DNA from: Clytia hemisphaerica
Taxonomy: Eukaryota > Cnidaria > Hydrozoa > Leptothecata > Clytiidae
Reading direction: 5' to 3'
Assembly (NCBI GenBank): GCA_902728285.1
Contig: CACVBU010001312.1
Location: 1,054,001 to 1,118,000 of the forward strand
DNA: 64,000 bases
In this document: one piece after another, positions 20,796-31,789 of the stretch
Layout of the letters: each line of letters opens with the position of its first letter
Numbering within the stretch: the first letter of the stretch is position 1
The notes under the pieces: model-generated
What the model saw: the letters and a program-made list of their open reading frames with translations, nothing else
What the model was told of the DNA's origin: nothing
Database searches by the model: none
Made by a program: the position numbers and the translations under genes

Positions 20796-23700
20796 ATGGG
20801 TCCAAAATTCGATCCCAATGCTATTTCCTATGGTAAGTCTGTTATTTTTTTGATTATCCTTCTCAAACCGAGCACAAATGAACATGAAATTTATGGTCTA
20901 TTTTACCAGAAATGTTTGCAGAAAAGTAGTATTGATTAGTCCAGGATCTGGAGCTCAACTACTTTTTGCCTTTGATAATCTGATAGTTGAAAAAGTAGAG
21001 ATTTCCTATTGCAGCGGCATCAAATCAGAAAGCAAAAATATCATCTGGAAGATTTATCATAGGGACAATTTTCTGACAAAGTATTTTTTCCTTCAGTTTG
21101 CTTGAGAGCTGTTGGTGGAGAAGTTGGTGCAACATCGGCACTTGCCCCCAAGATTGGTCCTCTTGGTTTGGTAAGATATTTTGAAGCCTATTTTTCTGAT
21201 TGGACTATTCCAGAAATAATCTGTGTTGCATTGGAAACAATTCAGTTAGGGGTCATTCATAAATCAATTTTAGGTTAAAAAAACGTCAATTGAAGTTTTT
21301 AAAGCTGTTCCACCCACCCATACCTTTAAACATGTGTGTTTGGTTTAGGAACGCAAAAATTTGTAACCTAAAGTAAAGTCCGAACCCGATCGAACAGCTA
21401 TCGTTCGATTTTGTTCAGTAAAGTTTGATGGTTTGATAACGAAAATTGGTTCGATAGGTTTCCGTTGACACTGCCTATTCTACTAATTAAAGTAAATGAG
21501 ATAAGAAGAGGCAAAACCTTAAAGGGGAAGTTAAGTAATTTCTAGGGTACCCATTTTTTGCTGTTATCATCATTATATGACAATATCATGTGCCTCAGGT
21601 TACTTTTTATTCGTTCGAAACACTTTTTTCTATGAGATATAGCTCCCTCTTTTTGCAATAAAAGTGAGTTTTTAAAGAGAACGCGTTTTTTAAAGAGGAA
21701 TGGCACGAGCATCTGTTCTGACGTAATTTGCTCCAAAAGACGAACAAAAATTTTTCTTTTAAACAAAATCTGTACTGATAAACAGTGCTTTGTAAAGAGA
21801 TTCTGCTAGACCTGGCTAGACATTTATTCGTTTTTTTCAAGATTTCTTCACGTTTCTTCGATCCTATACTTTCTCATTCTTTCTACCTACTAGATTAGTA
21901 AGTCCTTGACCTTTTGTGATAATTTTAGTTTGATGAAGCAACCGTAAATGCTAGATTTGTAGATGCGGAAAAAGCTTCGGCTCTCCAGAGGAAAATGTGT
22001 CCACGAATAGTCCTCATCCCGATTGGGTAAATCGCTAATTCCACTTGAATTTTGTGGCTGAAAATGATTCTATCGAGAAAAAAAAAGAATTAACATATCC
22101 CATTTAAAAGTCTCTTATTTTGACTTTGACTTTACTGTGCGAGATTCAAAAGTTCCCTAGAAGATTCTCCTTCCTTTACTTCTCCTAGAATTTAGAAAAA
22201 TGTATATTTAACCCAGTTGCTTTCAGACTTCAATTTCCCACTGGATTAGCTAGCCTTTAGAAAAACCTACTGGTAAAAACAAGTTCTAGACTTTAGATAT
22301 AGGGCGCACAACGTACGTTAGCATTAACTCACTAACGTTGACTTGTCATGAAATAGGAATTATTTAACAACATTTTTCTCTTTAAAAGAGCGAGGAATGG
22401 TCTAAATACAATTTTTATATCTCTTGTCTTTCGTATTTCATAACTATTACTTTACTTACGGCCTCTTCACATGGAAAGAAGTCCAAAACTTACTAAGCTT
22501 ACTGGACCTTACTGAAAACACAAAGATTCTTTCACATACCTAGATATTGTGGCTACCATTGAATTTCTATTGAAAAAAACAAGGTTTTTGGATTCTAGTA
22601 TGGTTAGACCGTATAAAACATCAAGTACTGTAATGAAATATTGAAAAATCAGGGGTTGAAAAAAGTTTTGATCAGTTATGATACAGCTCTTTTCTACTAC
22701 AAAGTCGTTTAAAAAAGATTCTTTCTGGAGCAAATGACGTCACACGAAAGAGAGATTAGAAGAAATTTTAAACAAAAAGGGGGTCTCTTAAACACCGGTT
22801 TTTGCGTCTAAAAGAGTATGTGTTTATGAAAGATATATCGATGTTTAGACATTGAAGTTGAGATTTTCGTGAATTCTATGATGTTAGGATTGGTTTTCAG
22901 GGGAAAAACATATACCTTAAAAATCACTTAACTTCCCCTTTAAAATCAACCAAAATTCATAACCTAGTCCAAAGCAAAAGATGTGCTTTTCTATCTTGCC
23001 ACTAGCCTGGGTATCCAGACTCAAAATTTCAGAAAAAAAATTCTTACCTCAACATACAAAGTTTCTAAAATTTTAGAGTCTGGTGCAACTAAAAAAGTTG
23101 GGTACAGTTTGTTTGATACTGCCTGTGAGTGAACCCTTGTCGACAGACTATCAAAACTTTGTAAACCCAGGCAGACACACATAATTAACTTACTATAAAA
23201 CCTCTTTTACAAACTCAAAAAACTTTCAAAACTACTTTAAGCTACATCAAAACATCAGCCACATTTATAAAGGCTCTTTTCCAGCGGCCATTTTGTTTAG
23301 AAATGAAACTGCGTTTTCATTTTCATTTGTTTATCTTTTTTTGCAAGGTCAGCTTTTTCCATAACTTATGCGCGCGCATCGAAAAATATTACAAACCCCG
23401 CGAAAATTCTGCTCAGTGCCTGGGCGCGAACTGACCAATTAGAGACACTCGCATATGCAGGGATAGATATCCCTGCAGACGAGTTACTTCGACCAGACCG
23501 TAAACCTGAGACAAAATATAAAAAAAACTAGACGGTGAAATAGTTTACGGTCTGGATATCCAGGCTATCTTGCCACCATCTTGTTTTAGAATGAGAATTA
23601 TTTTCGTGTCATTTGCGAAGAAAAATAAATCTTGAGCACAAAAACTTTTTTAAACAATTTTTTACACCAAAAAAACCAAATAACTTTCATAGACTTACCT

Positions 23701-26700
23701 TTCCCAAACATTGAAAAAGCCCCTACTCATTAAAGTAAATGAGATAATATAAGGTAAAACCTTAAATTAAAAAAAAACATTAACTTTTGAAATCTGCTGT
23801 TGTACACGGAAGGGCCTTTTACAACATCATCTATTCTGCATGTAGACTTTGCAACTCGTGTGTGAAGTTTGTTTTAGGGCATTACAGGCCTTTGCCCATC
23901 GAGGATTCAATATTTTACATGTTAGTCCCTGTATCCAACTTGGTTACAATACAACAACATATAATAATAACATTAATAACAATAACATTTGATTGGCTGT
24001 ATTTTCTAATTCCATAAGGAATATCGGAAATTCAAACTCTTAGTAGCCCAAACCATCATCATCCTTCGACCTAGGTCCGAATGGACCTAGGTCGGAAACA
24101 AACAATAACCCTCCCTCCACAGCTCTCGATCAGCCATTGCAGTGCCCAGTTCCTCAATCTCTAGCCCTGTTTCTCGTTTCAAAGTATCAAGAAAAGTGCG
24201 CTTTCTCGAGCGCCTAGTGCCCGCAGAACACCAAAGTAAGATCTCAGACACCATTTCGTTTTTCGCACTGAAACAGTGACCTGAGAAAGAGAGCATCCTG
24301 CTAGTCAGGACAGAGGAAATTCTTGGGAGTCCATGATATATCTCTTGAAGGGTTGGGTGGTTGCGCCAATCAAGATTCTGGACTCTTTTCAAAAGATTTG
24401 TATAGCAGCCATCAAGGCTCTTCAGCATGGTTTTTGTCATGGTCCAAGTCTCCGAGCCATATAGAAGAATGGGCTCGACAAGACTTCTAAAAGTTTGAAG
24501 TTTAAGAGCGTTAGACAAATTAGAGTGCCATATCTTGTTTAACTTATTACAAGCTTTCCAAGCTAGACCTTTCCTAATTTTAAAATCGTTTTCAGAGCTG
24601 TTAATATGAGAGCCAAGATATTTAAAATCCTTCACAAGTTTGATATTGACACCATTCTTGGAAGTTAAAGGGAGAACAATCCCAGAGGAGCTGATAAATT
24701 CAGTTTTTCCAGCATTGCAATAAAGACCGACTTGACTGGCCGAAGTTTCAAGTGAGTGAAGAAGACTTTCAAGATCAAACCATGCTTAATTTCGTCATCA
24801 GTATTTAAAAAAGGATTTGAACAACACTGTATGGCCCAAACATTTTTGGGTTGTCTTTGGGCCAAAATAGTTCAACATTCTTTTGGCCTGAATACTAATC
24901 AAAATTTTGGATTTCCGTCAAACCTGGCCTGAGGTTCTGGACTTTTTCAACTTAGAAATCACCAATTGGTCTGAAAAGTTTGTAGAAGATCTATGCTAGG
25001 ATTTCTTCTTTTATAAAGATCTTTAAATCTCTTGTGATGGAATTTACCATTTTTTTTATCCTTTTTAGTCTCCAAAAAAAGTTGGTGATGACATCGCTAA
25101 AAACACTGCTGACTGGAAGGGTCTGAAAATCACTGTCAAACTAACTATCCAAAACAGACAAGCCAAAATTTCAGTTGTACCCAGTGCTGCTTCTTTAATC
25201 ATCAAAGCCTTGAAGGAACCACCACGAGACAGAAAGAAGGTCAAGCATGTCAAACATGATGGAAACCTCACCATGGATAACATCTACGATATTGCTCGTG
25301 AAATGAGAGAACGATCGCTCGCCAAACAATTTTCAGGTACAGTCAAAGAAATCTTAGGAACTGCCCAAAGTGTTGGATGCACTATTGATGGAGATGACCC
25401 ACATTCAATTATTGAAAAAATCAACGATGGTGAAATTGAATGCCCAGTAAGTGTCATGTTTAGGTATGAGTTTAAATCCTTTGCAAAACCCAACCTTACG
25501 TCCACGGCGTGCATTGGGGTCAACGTAGATGGAATCATCCCTCCCAGAGTTACAATAAACATTGTCACTCGATGAGAAAGGTCCAGCTATCTATAAAAAC
25601 TCAAAAAGAACTCTGTTCATTCTGGTTCATTTACACAGCAAACTTTTCTCGTCGAAACTGGGGGTTGGTCGTTTCCACCGGCAAACAGGGCTCTGGTACT
25701 TTTTTCTTAGTTTATCATATTTCTTAGCTCAAGTTATAAAAGAATGGAATGTCTGAAAGATCTATCCTATCAAGTGAAATTCATCATTCATAAGGCATAC
25801 AAGCTTCTGTGAGCATATTTTGTTAGAGAAACAATTTCCAAATATTTGTCACCTTTCCCCTTGTATGCAGAGAATAAAAATGGGGTATCTTACATGGTGA
25901 GGCCTGTTGGCACATAAGAACGTAAGAATACTTCAGATGGTGATAAAAGCATGAAATTTGGCACAGATGATCCTTAGAGGGTCTAAAACTGAATCATAAA
26001 CAGTAACACTAAATTTTGCCACCTGCCAGATGACGTCATCAGGTGGCTGGGCCAAAATTCATTTTTTGGAGGTTGAAAGTTTTGTGATGGTACGTCATCT
26101 CAAGCCTTTAAAACCTTGTAATTTTGGAACAAATTGACCAAATTTCATGTTTTATAGATGAATTCGTATCAAAATTCATTGCTCTTTCTGATTCTGATGT
26201 TTAAATTATATTAAAAGCTCTAAATTCTACGGAATACTAAAACTTGGATTTTGCGGTTTACATAGCAAATTAAGGCAGCATTTTTCCTTCAGGAACACAG
26301 TGCAAAACCAACTAATTTTTTTGGATGTTTTAAGCCTTCCTATGTCGTTTAGACCCAAGAATTAGAAGGAACTTCGATTTTTGACATGGATTCGTGTATA
26401 AAACATCAAACTTGGTCATCTAGTTCCGCCGTTATTACGGGATTTTAGGTTTTGCCTGGAAAGGCTTATGAGGGCGTCATCACAAAACTTTCAATAGATG
26501 ATATCAGCTTTCCGATTTCTCCCCGAATGATTACCCATGATGCATTGCGCAAAAAATTTCACGGGCAATATTGACTTTCCGTGAATTTTTCGCGCATTGC
26601 ATCATGCGTAATCATTCGGAAAATTTGAAAAGCCAATATTGTCTATTTCCATAACTTTTGATAGGAAGATTTTTAAGGCATGTTTTATACCAGGGGGGTC

Positions 26701-27705
26701 GGTAGTAAAATCTTAGACTTAATGACGTTTACTACGGTGGTGGTGTGACGAAAAATTGAAAAAAACTTTTACTACCCAGGGTAGTTAAATATTCAAATGG
26801 GTGGTATCTATGTGTTAAATGTTGAAAAAATTTACTACGTGGGTAGTTAAAACTGGTAAAATTAGCAAATTTTTGCTGTTTTTGTAATTCTTTTAATTTT
26901 TTAGATGACTTTTATGAAAAATCTGAAAATTTTTATAATTTGAAAAAAATTTCTGTTGGAAAGTTGTTTGCTGTAATCAAAAAATTCTCGAATTTTTTTG
27001 TCAATATAAAAAACACTTGAATTCTAAGGGCAAAACATTAATTTTTGCACTAAGTGAAAAATGTGTCACAGAAATAATCATTTTTTAGCTTTTTTAAATC
27101 AGTCCGAAAAGCAACCAAAAAATAGGTGGTCTCTATGACAAATTGTCCCAAAAACTTTTACTACCAGGGTAGTAAAATACTTCTTCCAAGAGTCTGGGTG
27201 GTGGTATGTAAAAATTCGTACCGACCCCCCCCTGTTTATACCTCAATTTTCATCAGCATTTCATGCTCTTTCCGCTGAAACCATCATATTTCGAATATTT
27301 TAAAAAAAATAAATTTTTGCCCAGCCACCTGATGACGTCATCTGGCAGGTGGCCAGGTAGGAAAATTTGGTGTTACTGTTTAAAATCAAGTTTTAGACCC
27401 TCTAAGGATCATCCGTGCCAAATTTAGTATTTTTGTGCTAACAGACATTACTATACAATATGCTTACTACATGCATACTAAATGAACGATTCCGCAGATA
27501 AGCATTTAAAATCTGATTTAAGTTTCTTCCTTTTCAGTACATTTATAGTTCTCTTATCATTTAGAAATTCCTAATGTTACCAAATTTGAGAGGCGAAAAT
27601 CCAGTTTTACAGCTCACATTAGTTGGTTGTCTGCCTTGGAGTATTTACAATGAGTACTCTACTGAAAGATATTAATGTTTTTTCTTATTCTTTCAGGATG
27701 CATGA
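20796..27705 (+). CDS. RPL12: 60S ribosomal protein L12 (uL11), complete
   Basis: Four coding exons: 20796-20832 ([12 protein letters not shown]), 21097-21170 ([20 protein letters not shown]), 25069-25446 and 27697-27705 (Asp-Ala-stop). They total 498 nt and 165 residues, the length usual for eukaryotic RPL12. The long third exon carries the family core [43 protein letters not shown] and [15 protein letters not shown]. All junctions are GT-AG with matching phases. The protein binds the GTPase-associated centre of 28S rRNA at the base of the ribosomal stalk. Residues [11 protein letters not shown] replace the usual E-I-K-V-V-Y-L-R-C-T-GG stretch; otherwise it is highly conserved. The final exon supplies only two codons plus the stop, so splicing of the 2.2-kb last intron decides the C-terminus. 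Introns 2 and 3 are stuffed with transposons, unusual for a highly expressed ribosomal-protein gene. Confidence 0.97.
21523..22939. mobile_element. 1417-bp TTAA-flanked TIR element in RPL12 intron 2
   Basis: The 14-bp ends AGGGGAAGTTAAGT (21523-21536) and ACTTAACTTCCCCT (22926-22939) are perfect inverted repeats. TTAA flanks both sides (21519-21522 and 22940-22943), as for piggyBac- and Kolobok-type transposons. No transposase is present. Part of the interior (21929-22026) looks like a spliced coding exon. Confidence 0.85.
21929..22026 (+). other. Exon-like segment inside the TTAA element
   Basis: Bounded by an acceptor (TAATTTTAG) and a donor (GTAAAT), this 98-nt stretch is open and reads [20 protein letters not shown], then [13 protein letters not shown]. 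Its composition is protein-like and unrelated to RPL12. Its length is not a multiple of three, so inclusion in the RPL12 mRNA would break the frame. Possibly a captured host exon; unidentified. Confidence 0.3.
23005..23565. mobile_element. 561-bp TA-flanked MITE in RPL12 intron 2
   Basis: The ends GCCTGGGTATCCAGAC and GTCTGGATATCCAGGC match as inverted repeats with one difference. TA flanks both sides (23003-23004 and 23566-23567), as for Tc1/mariner-type insertions. No ORF is present. Confidence 0.7.
24040..24800 (-). mobile_element. 5'-truncated non-LTR retrotransposon fragment (reverse-transcriptase C-terminal part)
   Basis: The minus-strand ORF 24635-24087 encodes about 180 residues typical of the region after the RT catalytic core in APE-type non-LTR elements: [34 protein letters not shown] and [19 protein letters not shown]. 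Upstream (24636 to about 24785) the same reading continues with [20 protein letters not shown] and [12 protein letters not shown], just past the position of the YxDD box. 5' truncation at that point is usual for these elements. The stop TAG (24089-24087) lies inside a hairpin (CGACCTAGGTCC ... GGACCTAGGTCG), followed by an ATGATGATGG-type tail. It is inserted antisense in RPL12 intron 2. Confidence 0.8.
25500..25698 (-). other. Two exon-like segments antisense within RPL12 intron 3
   Basis: Minus-strand 25698-25635 reads [20 protein letters not shown] and ends at a GTAAAT donor in phase 0. 25590-25500 has the acceptor TTTTTATAG, reads [20 protein letters not shown] then YVDPNARRG, and ends at a GTAAGG donor. 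The phases of the two pieces agree (0/0). No stop occurs in either. The composition (Ser, Gly, Asn, Cys) suggests an extracellular protein. Upstream and downstream exons were not found, so this may be a gene fragment. Confidence 0.35.
25904..27444. mobile_element. 1.54-kb foldback element with >130-bp inverted termini
   Basis: The left arm begins CTGTTGGCACATAAGAACG and the right arm reads, inverted, CTGTTAGCACAAAAATAC. Conserved blocks shared by both arms include GATCCTTAGAGGGTCTAAAA and CCACCTGCCAGATGACGTCA, the latter with a cAMP-response-type palindrome TGACGTCA. A second inverted pair sits inside (near 26524-26640). The right half is interrupted by the nested element 26691-27235. It lies in RPL12 intron 3. 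Confidence 0.75.
26691..27235. mobile_element. 545-bp poly-G-tipped element nested in the foldback
   Basis: The ends CAGGGGGGTCGGTA and TACCGACCCCCCCCTG are inverted. The 7-mer TTTATAC duplicates on both sides (26684-26690 and 27236-27242). Repeated ACTACCxxGGTAGTAAA motifs lie inside. The tip sequence and 7-bp duplication match the element at 2142-3894. Confidence 0.8.
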
Positions 27706-28276
27706 AGCGAGAATATATGGTGGTAGAAAAACAAACAAATCTTCTCCATTCTTTATTTATCCTTGACCCTGCTTGAACTAGAATTAGTCCATCAAATATA
27801 AATTTGCTAATCTTTAGGTTTAATTCGGGTGTGAAAACAATGAAAAGAAACTTGTTTTATTTTTTGAATAGCAAATTCGGAAAAAAATCATGATAAATTT
27901 TTGCCTGTCGAAGGTTTACGCCCAGCCAGCACATTACAGGCACAATTAAAAAATATCAATTTTGGCTAATAGACTTCTTAAAAAGGATTTTAGGACTTTT
28001 TCGTAATAATAATTTATGTTCACTGGAAGGTATTCTTTCTAAAAAAACGAATTTCTTGACAAATTTTTACTTTTCGATATCATCAACGTTTCATGACGTC
28101 ATTTTGCCTTACTTCCTTAATATCGCCTGTTTTATGTAAAGTGTTTTGGGCATTTTCGCACTACCCTTTGCAGGATAAGCAAGTCCCCTAGATAAAGTCT
28201 AATGAGATAATGCTAGATCAGCATTTCATAAATATACCATGCGTCGTTCCCTTTAAGCATCCTCATTATGGCATTA
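27706..28276. other. 3' flank of RPL12
   Basis: Includes the RPL12 3' UTR. No canonical AATAAA was found soon after the stop; AATATAAAT near 27797 could serve as a variant. Nothing else is recognisable up to the MITE at 28277. Confidence 0.4.
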
Positions 28277-28780
28277 TACACGTCTTTTTTTTTTTAAGAA
28301 ACATGAGGCTCAGAATGCTTAAAAACTAAGAAACATGCTGAGGGTGAGAATGAGAAAATAACATTTGATTCGGTTTTTTATAAGAACCTTCCAATCAAGG
28401 CTAATTATGTCAAAAAGTTTAGAAACATTTAAGGCTCAAAAGGCCGATTTGTACGAGTAATCGTATGGTTTGGAGTGCAATTAACGATTAATCACGAGTA
28501 ACAAAGGAGAAGATAATAATTTACACGAGTCCGAAAGACGAGTGCAAATTATGGTGTTTTCTCCTTTGTTATTTTTGGAAAATTTGGGGTCCAATTTTCG
28601 AACCTCAGCGGAGCACCCCCGTCGGTCGACAAGGGTAGTAGTCCCCCCCCCCGGGGTCTTTTTTCTTTTGTCTAAAAAGAAGCTATTGCAGTGCGATATT
28701 TTTGTTTACATTAAAAAGAAGTCAGTCACTTCAATGCAAAATCACTTTGTGTTTTTATAATAAAGAAGTCTCTGTATTGC

Positions 28781-29063
28781 TACTTTAATGGGATAAATTT
28801 TCGCGGGGATTAAATTTCGCGGTTGAGCTCATCCGCGAAATTTTAAGATTTCGTGGGGATTAATTTTCGCGGATGGCATTATTTTCTCGATATTGTGACT
28901 TTTACTGTCAAATCATGCATATTGGTTGTTCAAATACACATTATTTGCGCCTCTTTGATGCAAGTAACTATTCAAATAGTATTTATTTGACATATTTTGA
29001 GTTTTGTTTAGAAATATTTCGCGGATGACACCCAAATCCGCGAAAATTTATCCCATTAAAGTA
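28781..29063. mobile_element. 283-bp TA-type MITE nested in the 28277 complex
   Basis: The termini TACTTTAATGGGATAAATTT (28781 on) and its inverse ending at 29063 match over 26 bp. The first and last TA pairs can be read as the target duplication. The subterminal sequence is rich in TTTCGCGG. Confidence 0.75.
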
Positions 29064-29509
29064 AACAGGGCGTGGGAGAGAGAAAGCAATAAAGGGAGCA
29101 AAAGTGTCCCCCCGCCGAAGAGTGCAAAAAGTGGTAAATAGTGCAATTAACGATTAATCGCACTCCTCTAAACCAATCAGATTCGAGTAATTTTGCACGA
29201 CTGAGGATTACTTAAGAAACATCGAGGCTGCTTGGTAAAACTAGTTTCTTAAAAAAAAAAGACGTGTATAGTAATTATAAAATAATGTAAATGTCATACC
29301 TGTAAGTCTCAAAGGATCTTGATTACAGAATGACATTTTATTAGTGAAGTAGTTAGTATTTTATCTTCAGTATTGATAGCTGATAGATAGGTGTTATCAG
29401 TGTAATTTGAAATTTGTACTTTTGAGCTACATTAGTTTAAATTAGAAAATTTTCGGTCTCCTTAAAGTTCTACGAACTGGAAACTACTTTAACCGGATTA
29501 ATTTTGACG

Positions 29510-30115
29510 AGCTCAAAAATTCGCGAAATTTTTTGGATTTATTTTCGCGAATGAGCCCTTTGAAAAATTTCGCGTGGATTTAATTTCGCGAATAAGCCTT
29601 TTCAAAAATTTCGCGTGGATTTAATTTTGCGAAGGGAAGAAATTAAAAAAAAATTACTTCGGTCATCTTTACGATTTTCTTGAAACTTGACAATTTTGCT
29701 AAAAACAACTATGGTACAAAAATTACAATTCTTTCTCATCATCACAATTCTCAAAAAGGTCAAATGCAGAGCGTTGCTTCTCTGGCAAAACCCACGCGTC
29801 CTCGTCGTCATCTTCGCCGTTATCTTCTCAAGAGAAAAAGTCCCAAAATGTGGAAAATAAGGAATGAAAGTGATATAGTCACAATAGATTAGATATTGCA
29901 TGGATATTGTCAATTTTAAAGATGTATTATTCATATCATTGTGTCATAAAAGGAAAAAAAGTGAACTAAGAAAAGCAAAATTAAAAAAAAATCTAGGTGG
30001 ATTTATTTTCGCGAATGACCCCTTTGAAAAATTTCGCGCGGATTTAATTTCGCGAACGAGCTATCCCAAACGATTTCGCGAGTTTTATTTTCGCGAAAAT
30101 TCGCGAAACCGTGAA
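29510..30115. repeat. TTCGCG-rich repeat pair
   Basis: A block of about 60 bp (TTTATTTTCGCGAATGA, CCCTTTGAAAAATTTCGCG, TGGATTTAATTTCGCGAA) near 29537-29600 recurs near 30000-30060. Inverted forms of the TTTCGCGAA motif also occur. It is probably another MITE inside the 28277 complex; exact ends are unclear. Confidence 0.5.
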
Positions 30116-30289
30116 TAAAAACGAGGGGTAAATCACTAAAAATGACAATAAAGGTCATAATATTCTCGATAATATTTTGATAATTTGAGTTATTTTAACG
30201 TTTTTCAAGATTTAAAGTCCGGCGAGAAAGTCGATTTGGGCTATCTCTTTAATTTAATCGAATATTTCAATTCGGAAGGGGTTGGCAGA

Positions 30290-30460
30290 CTTACAGGCTA
30301 TATTCTGAGCCTTGTTGGACTATTTTTGAACTTTTGGAGTCTCATGTTAAAACTCTACCCTTCCAACCTACTTTAGAGCACTTACAAATCACTTGTGGTT
30401 CAAAAACTTCCCGGTGTATTTCCCTCTTTTCTCAAATATTATGACCTTGATTGTAGGTGT
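30290..30460 (-). repeat. Dispersed repeat, copy 2 of 3 (inverted)
   Basis: Inverted relative to the copies at 20260-20480 and 45690-45830. It contains TTAAAACTCTACCCTTCCAA, CTACTTTAGAGCACTTACAA and TTGTGGTTCAAAAACTTCC. Confidence 0.55.
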
Positions 30461-30749
30461 AAAACCCTGCATATTATAATCAAAAAATGTTATTTTCTCA
30501 TTCTCAGCCTCAGCATGTTTCTTAAATGTTCCTTAGTTTTTAGGCATTCTGAGCCTCAAGTTTCTTAAAAGTGTGTTTCTTAAAAAAAAAAGACGTGTAT
30601 AATATGTCTATGTTTAAAGTCAAAAAATATTTTTTTTCAAGTAAGAGGGCTAAAAAGGGTTGAAAATCTAAAATCCGTCATTATGGAAATTTGAGCCTGA
30701 TCCAAATAACGCCACACACGTTTTCTGACTCTTCAAGGACTACACTTTC

Positions 30750-31160
30750 ATGATCAAAAGAAAAAATGACTATACGCCGATGCGCATACGCTTTGAATAT
30801 AATGAAATTCTTGGGTTCTTATCTAAAAACCATGTAATCACAATAAGCTATATCACACTTTTGAGGAAATTACATAGCTATGGTTTGAGGAGAAGAAATA
30901 CAGTGAAGCATAACAATCTAACTCTTGATCAAATCAAAGATCGGGTTCGTCATCTGATAACCCCAGGATCTGCTGGTGGTTATAGAACGATCTGGCATTC
31001 CCTTCAAATTAGTGGAGTTAGAGTACCACGTAAACTTGAAAGTGAAATTTTGAAATTATTGATCGCAATATTGTAAGTTTGAGAGCTTTTTCGTGGAGAA
31101 GCCTTTTTACAGAACTAGAATGATGGAGCAGAGGTACTCCAACGTGATTTGGATGAAGTC
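30750..31160 (+). pseudogene. Integrase-like transposon protein, N-terminal relic
   Basis: An ORF of 108 residues (30750-31076) contains NEILGFLSKNHVITISYITL, LHSYGLRRR and a GSAGGYRTIWHSLQISGVRV-type segment. It resembles the helix-turn-helix N-terminal part of metazoan rve-integrase-like proteins, which have a GLRRR...GYRxMW...VPR pattern. The expected catalytic core does not follow in any frame beyond a short stretch (RNIVSLRAF after 31060). This is a 3'-truncated or decayed relic. Family assignment is from memory of the motif pattern. Confidence 0.45.
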
Positions 31161-31673
31161 TGATTTCACTTTATTGAACACTCGTATTCAAAAAAGTGCT
31201 TTATAAATGACTGCTTGGCGTACTGATTCCCTTTACTACTTGTCTAAATTGGCCGGGTCAGAAAATCGGAAACAAGTAGTTCAAGAACCTTTTAGGATGT
31301 TTCCGAAAACGTTGTAGTGAGAGACTATGGAAACGAATACTTGGAATATTTTGATCCTATTGGAGATAAACCGGTTAGAAAGCCAGAAGATTGACGTTCT
31401 GCATTAAATTCATATCGTTTTTGTTACATGTTATGTAAAACATTTATTTGATAAAATGTAATTTTAAGTACCATTTTAAATATATAATGTGCTGTTTTAT
31501 CAACTCGAATATTTCAATTAACCTTCTACATCTTTTCTTCTTCCAATAAGGCCGCCTAATAAGAGGGATACTCTGCTGAACCAGCCCTGAATTAAGGGTG
31601 CCTATTTGATTAAAAAGATAGAAAAATCACAAAACTAAATCAAAAAATCAGAATTTCTCGTTTACCTAGACAT

Positions 31674-31789
31674 CAACCTCGTCCCCGTGTATCCCAGGCT
31701 TTATTTACGTTACTGATTGACGCCAGAGAATTATCTAGCGCTATCAGTAAGCATCAAAAAGCTGATAATGCGCAGGGAACGAGGTTGCC
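31674..31789. mobile_element. Short MITE, copy 1
   Basis: The ends CAACCTCGTCCC and GGGAACGAGGTTG are inverted repeats. An inverted relative lies at 33535-33645 (AACCTCGTTCCCTGCGCATT, GCGCTAGATAATGGCGTC). Confidence 0.6.

Larger units (their letters stand above)
28277..30599. mobile_element. TA-flanked MITE complex sharing TACACGTC...TTAAGAAAC termini
   Basis: The left end TACACGTC(T)nAAGAAAC at 28277 (preceded by TA) has two possible inverted partners. One is TTTCTTA(A)nGACGTGTA ending at 29268, the other TTTCTTA(A)nGACGTGTA ending at 30599; both are followed by TA. Subterminal homology (AACATGAGGCTCAGAATGC, CATGCTGAGG, GAATGAGAAAATAAC) is shared by the left end and the 30599 end. The simplest reading is a 2.3-kb element with an internal or adjacent second end. 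Confidence 0.65.
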
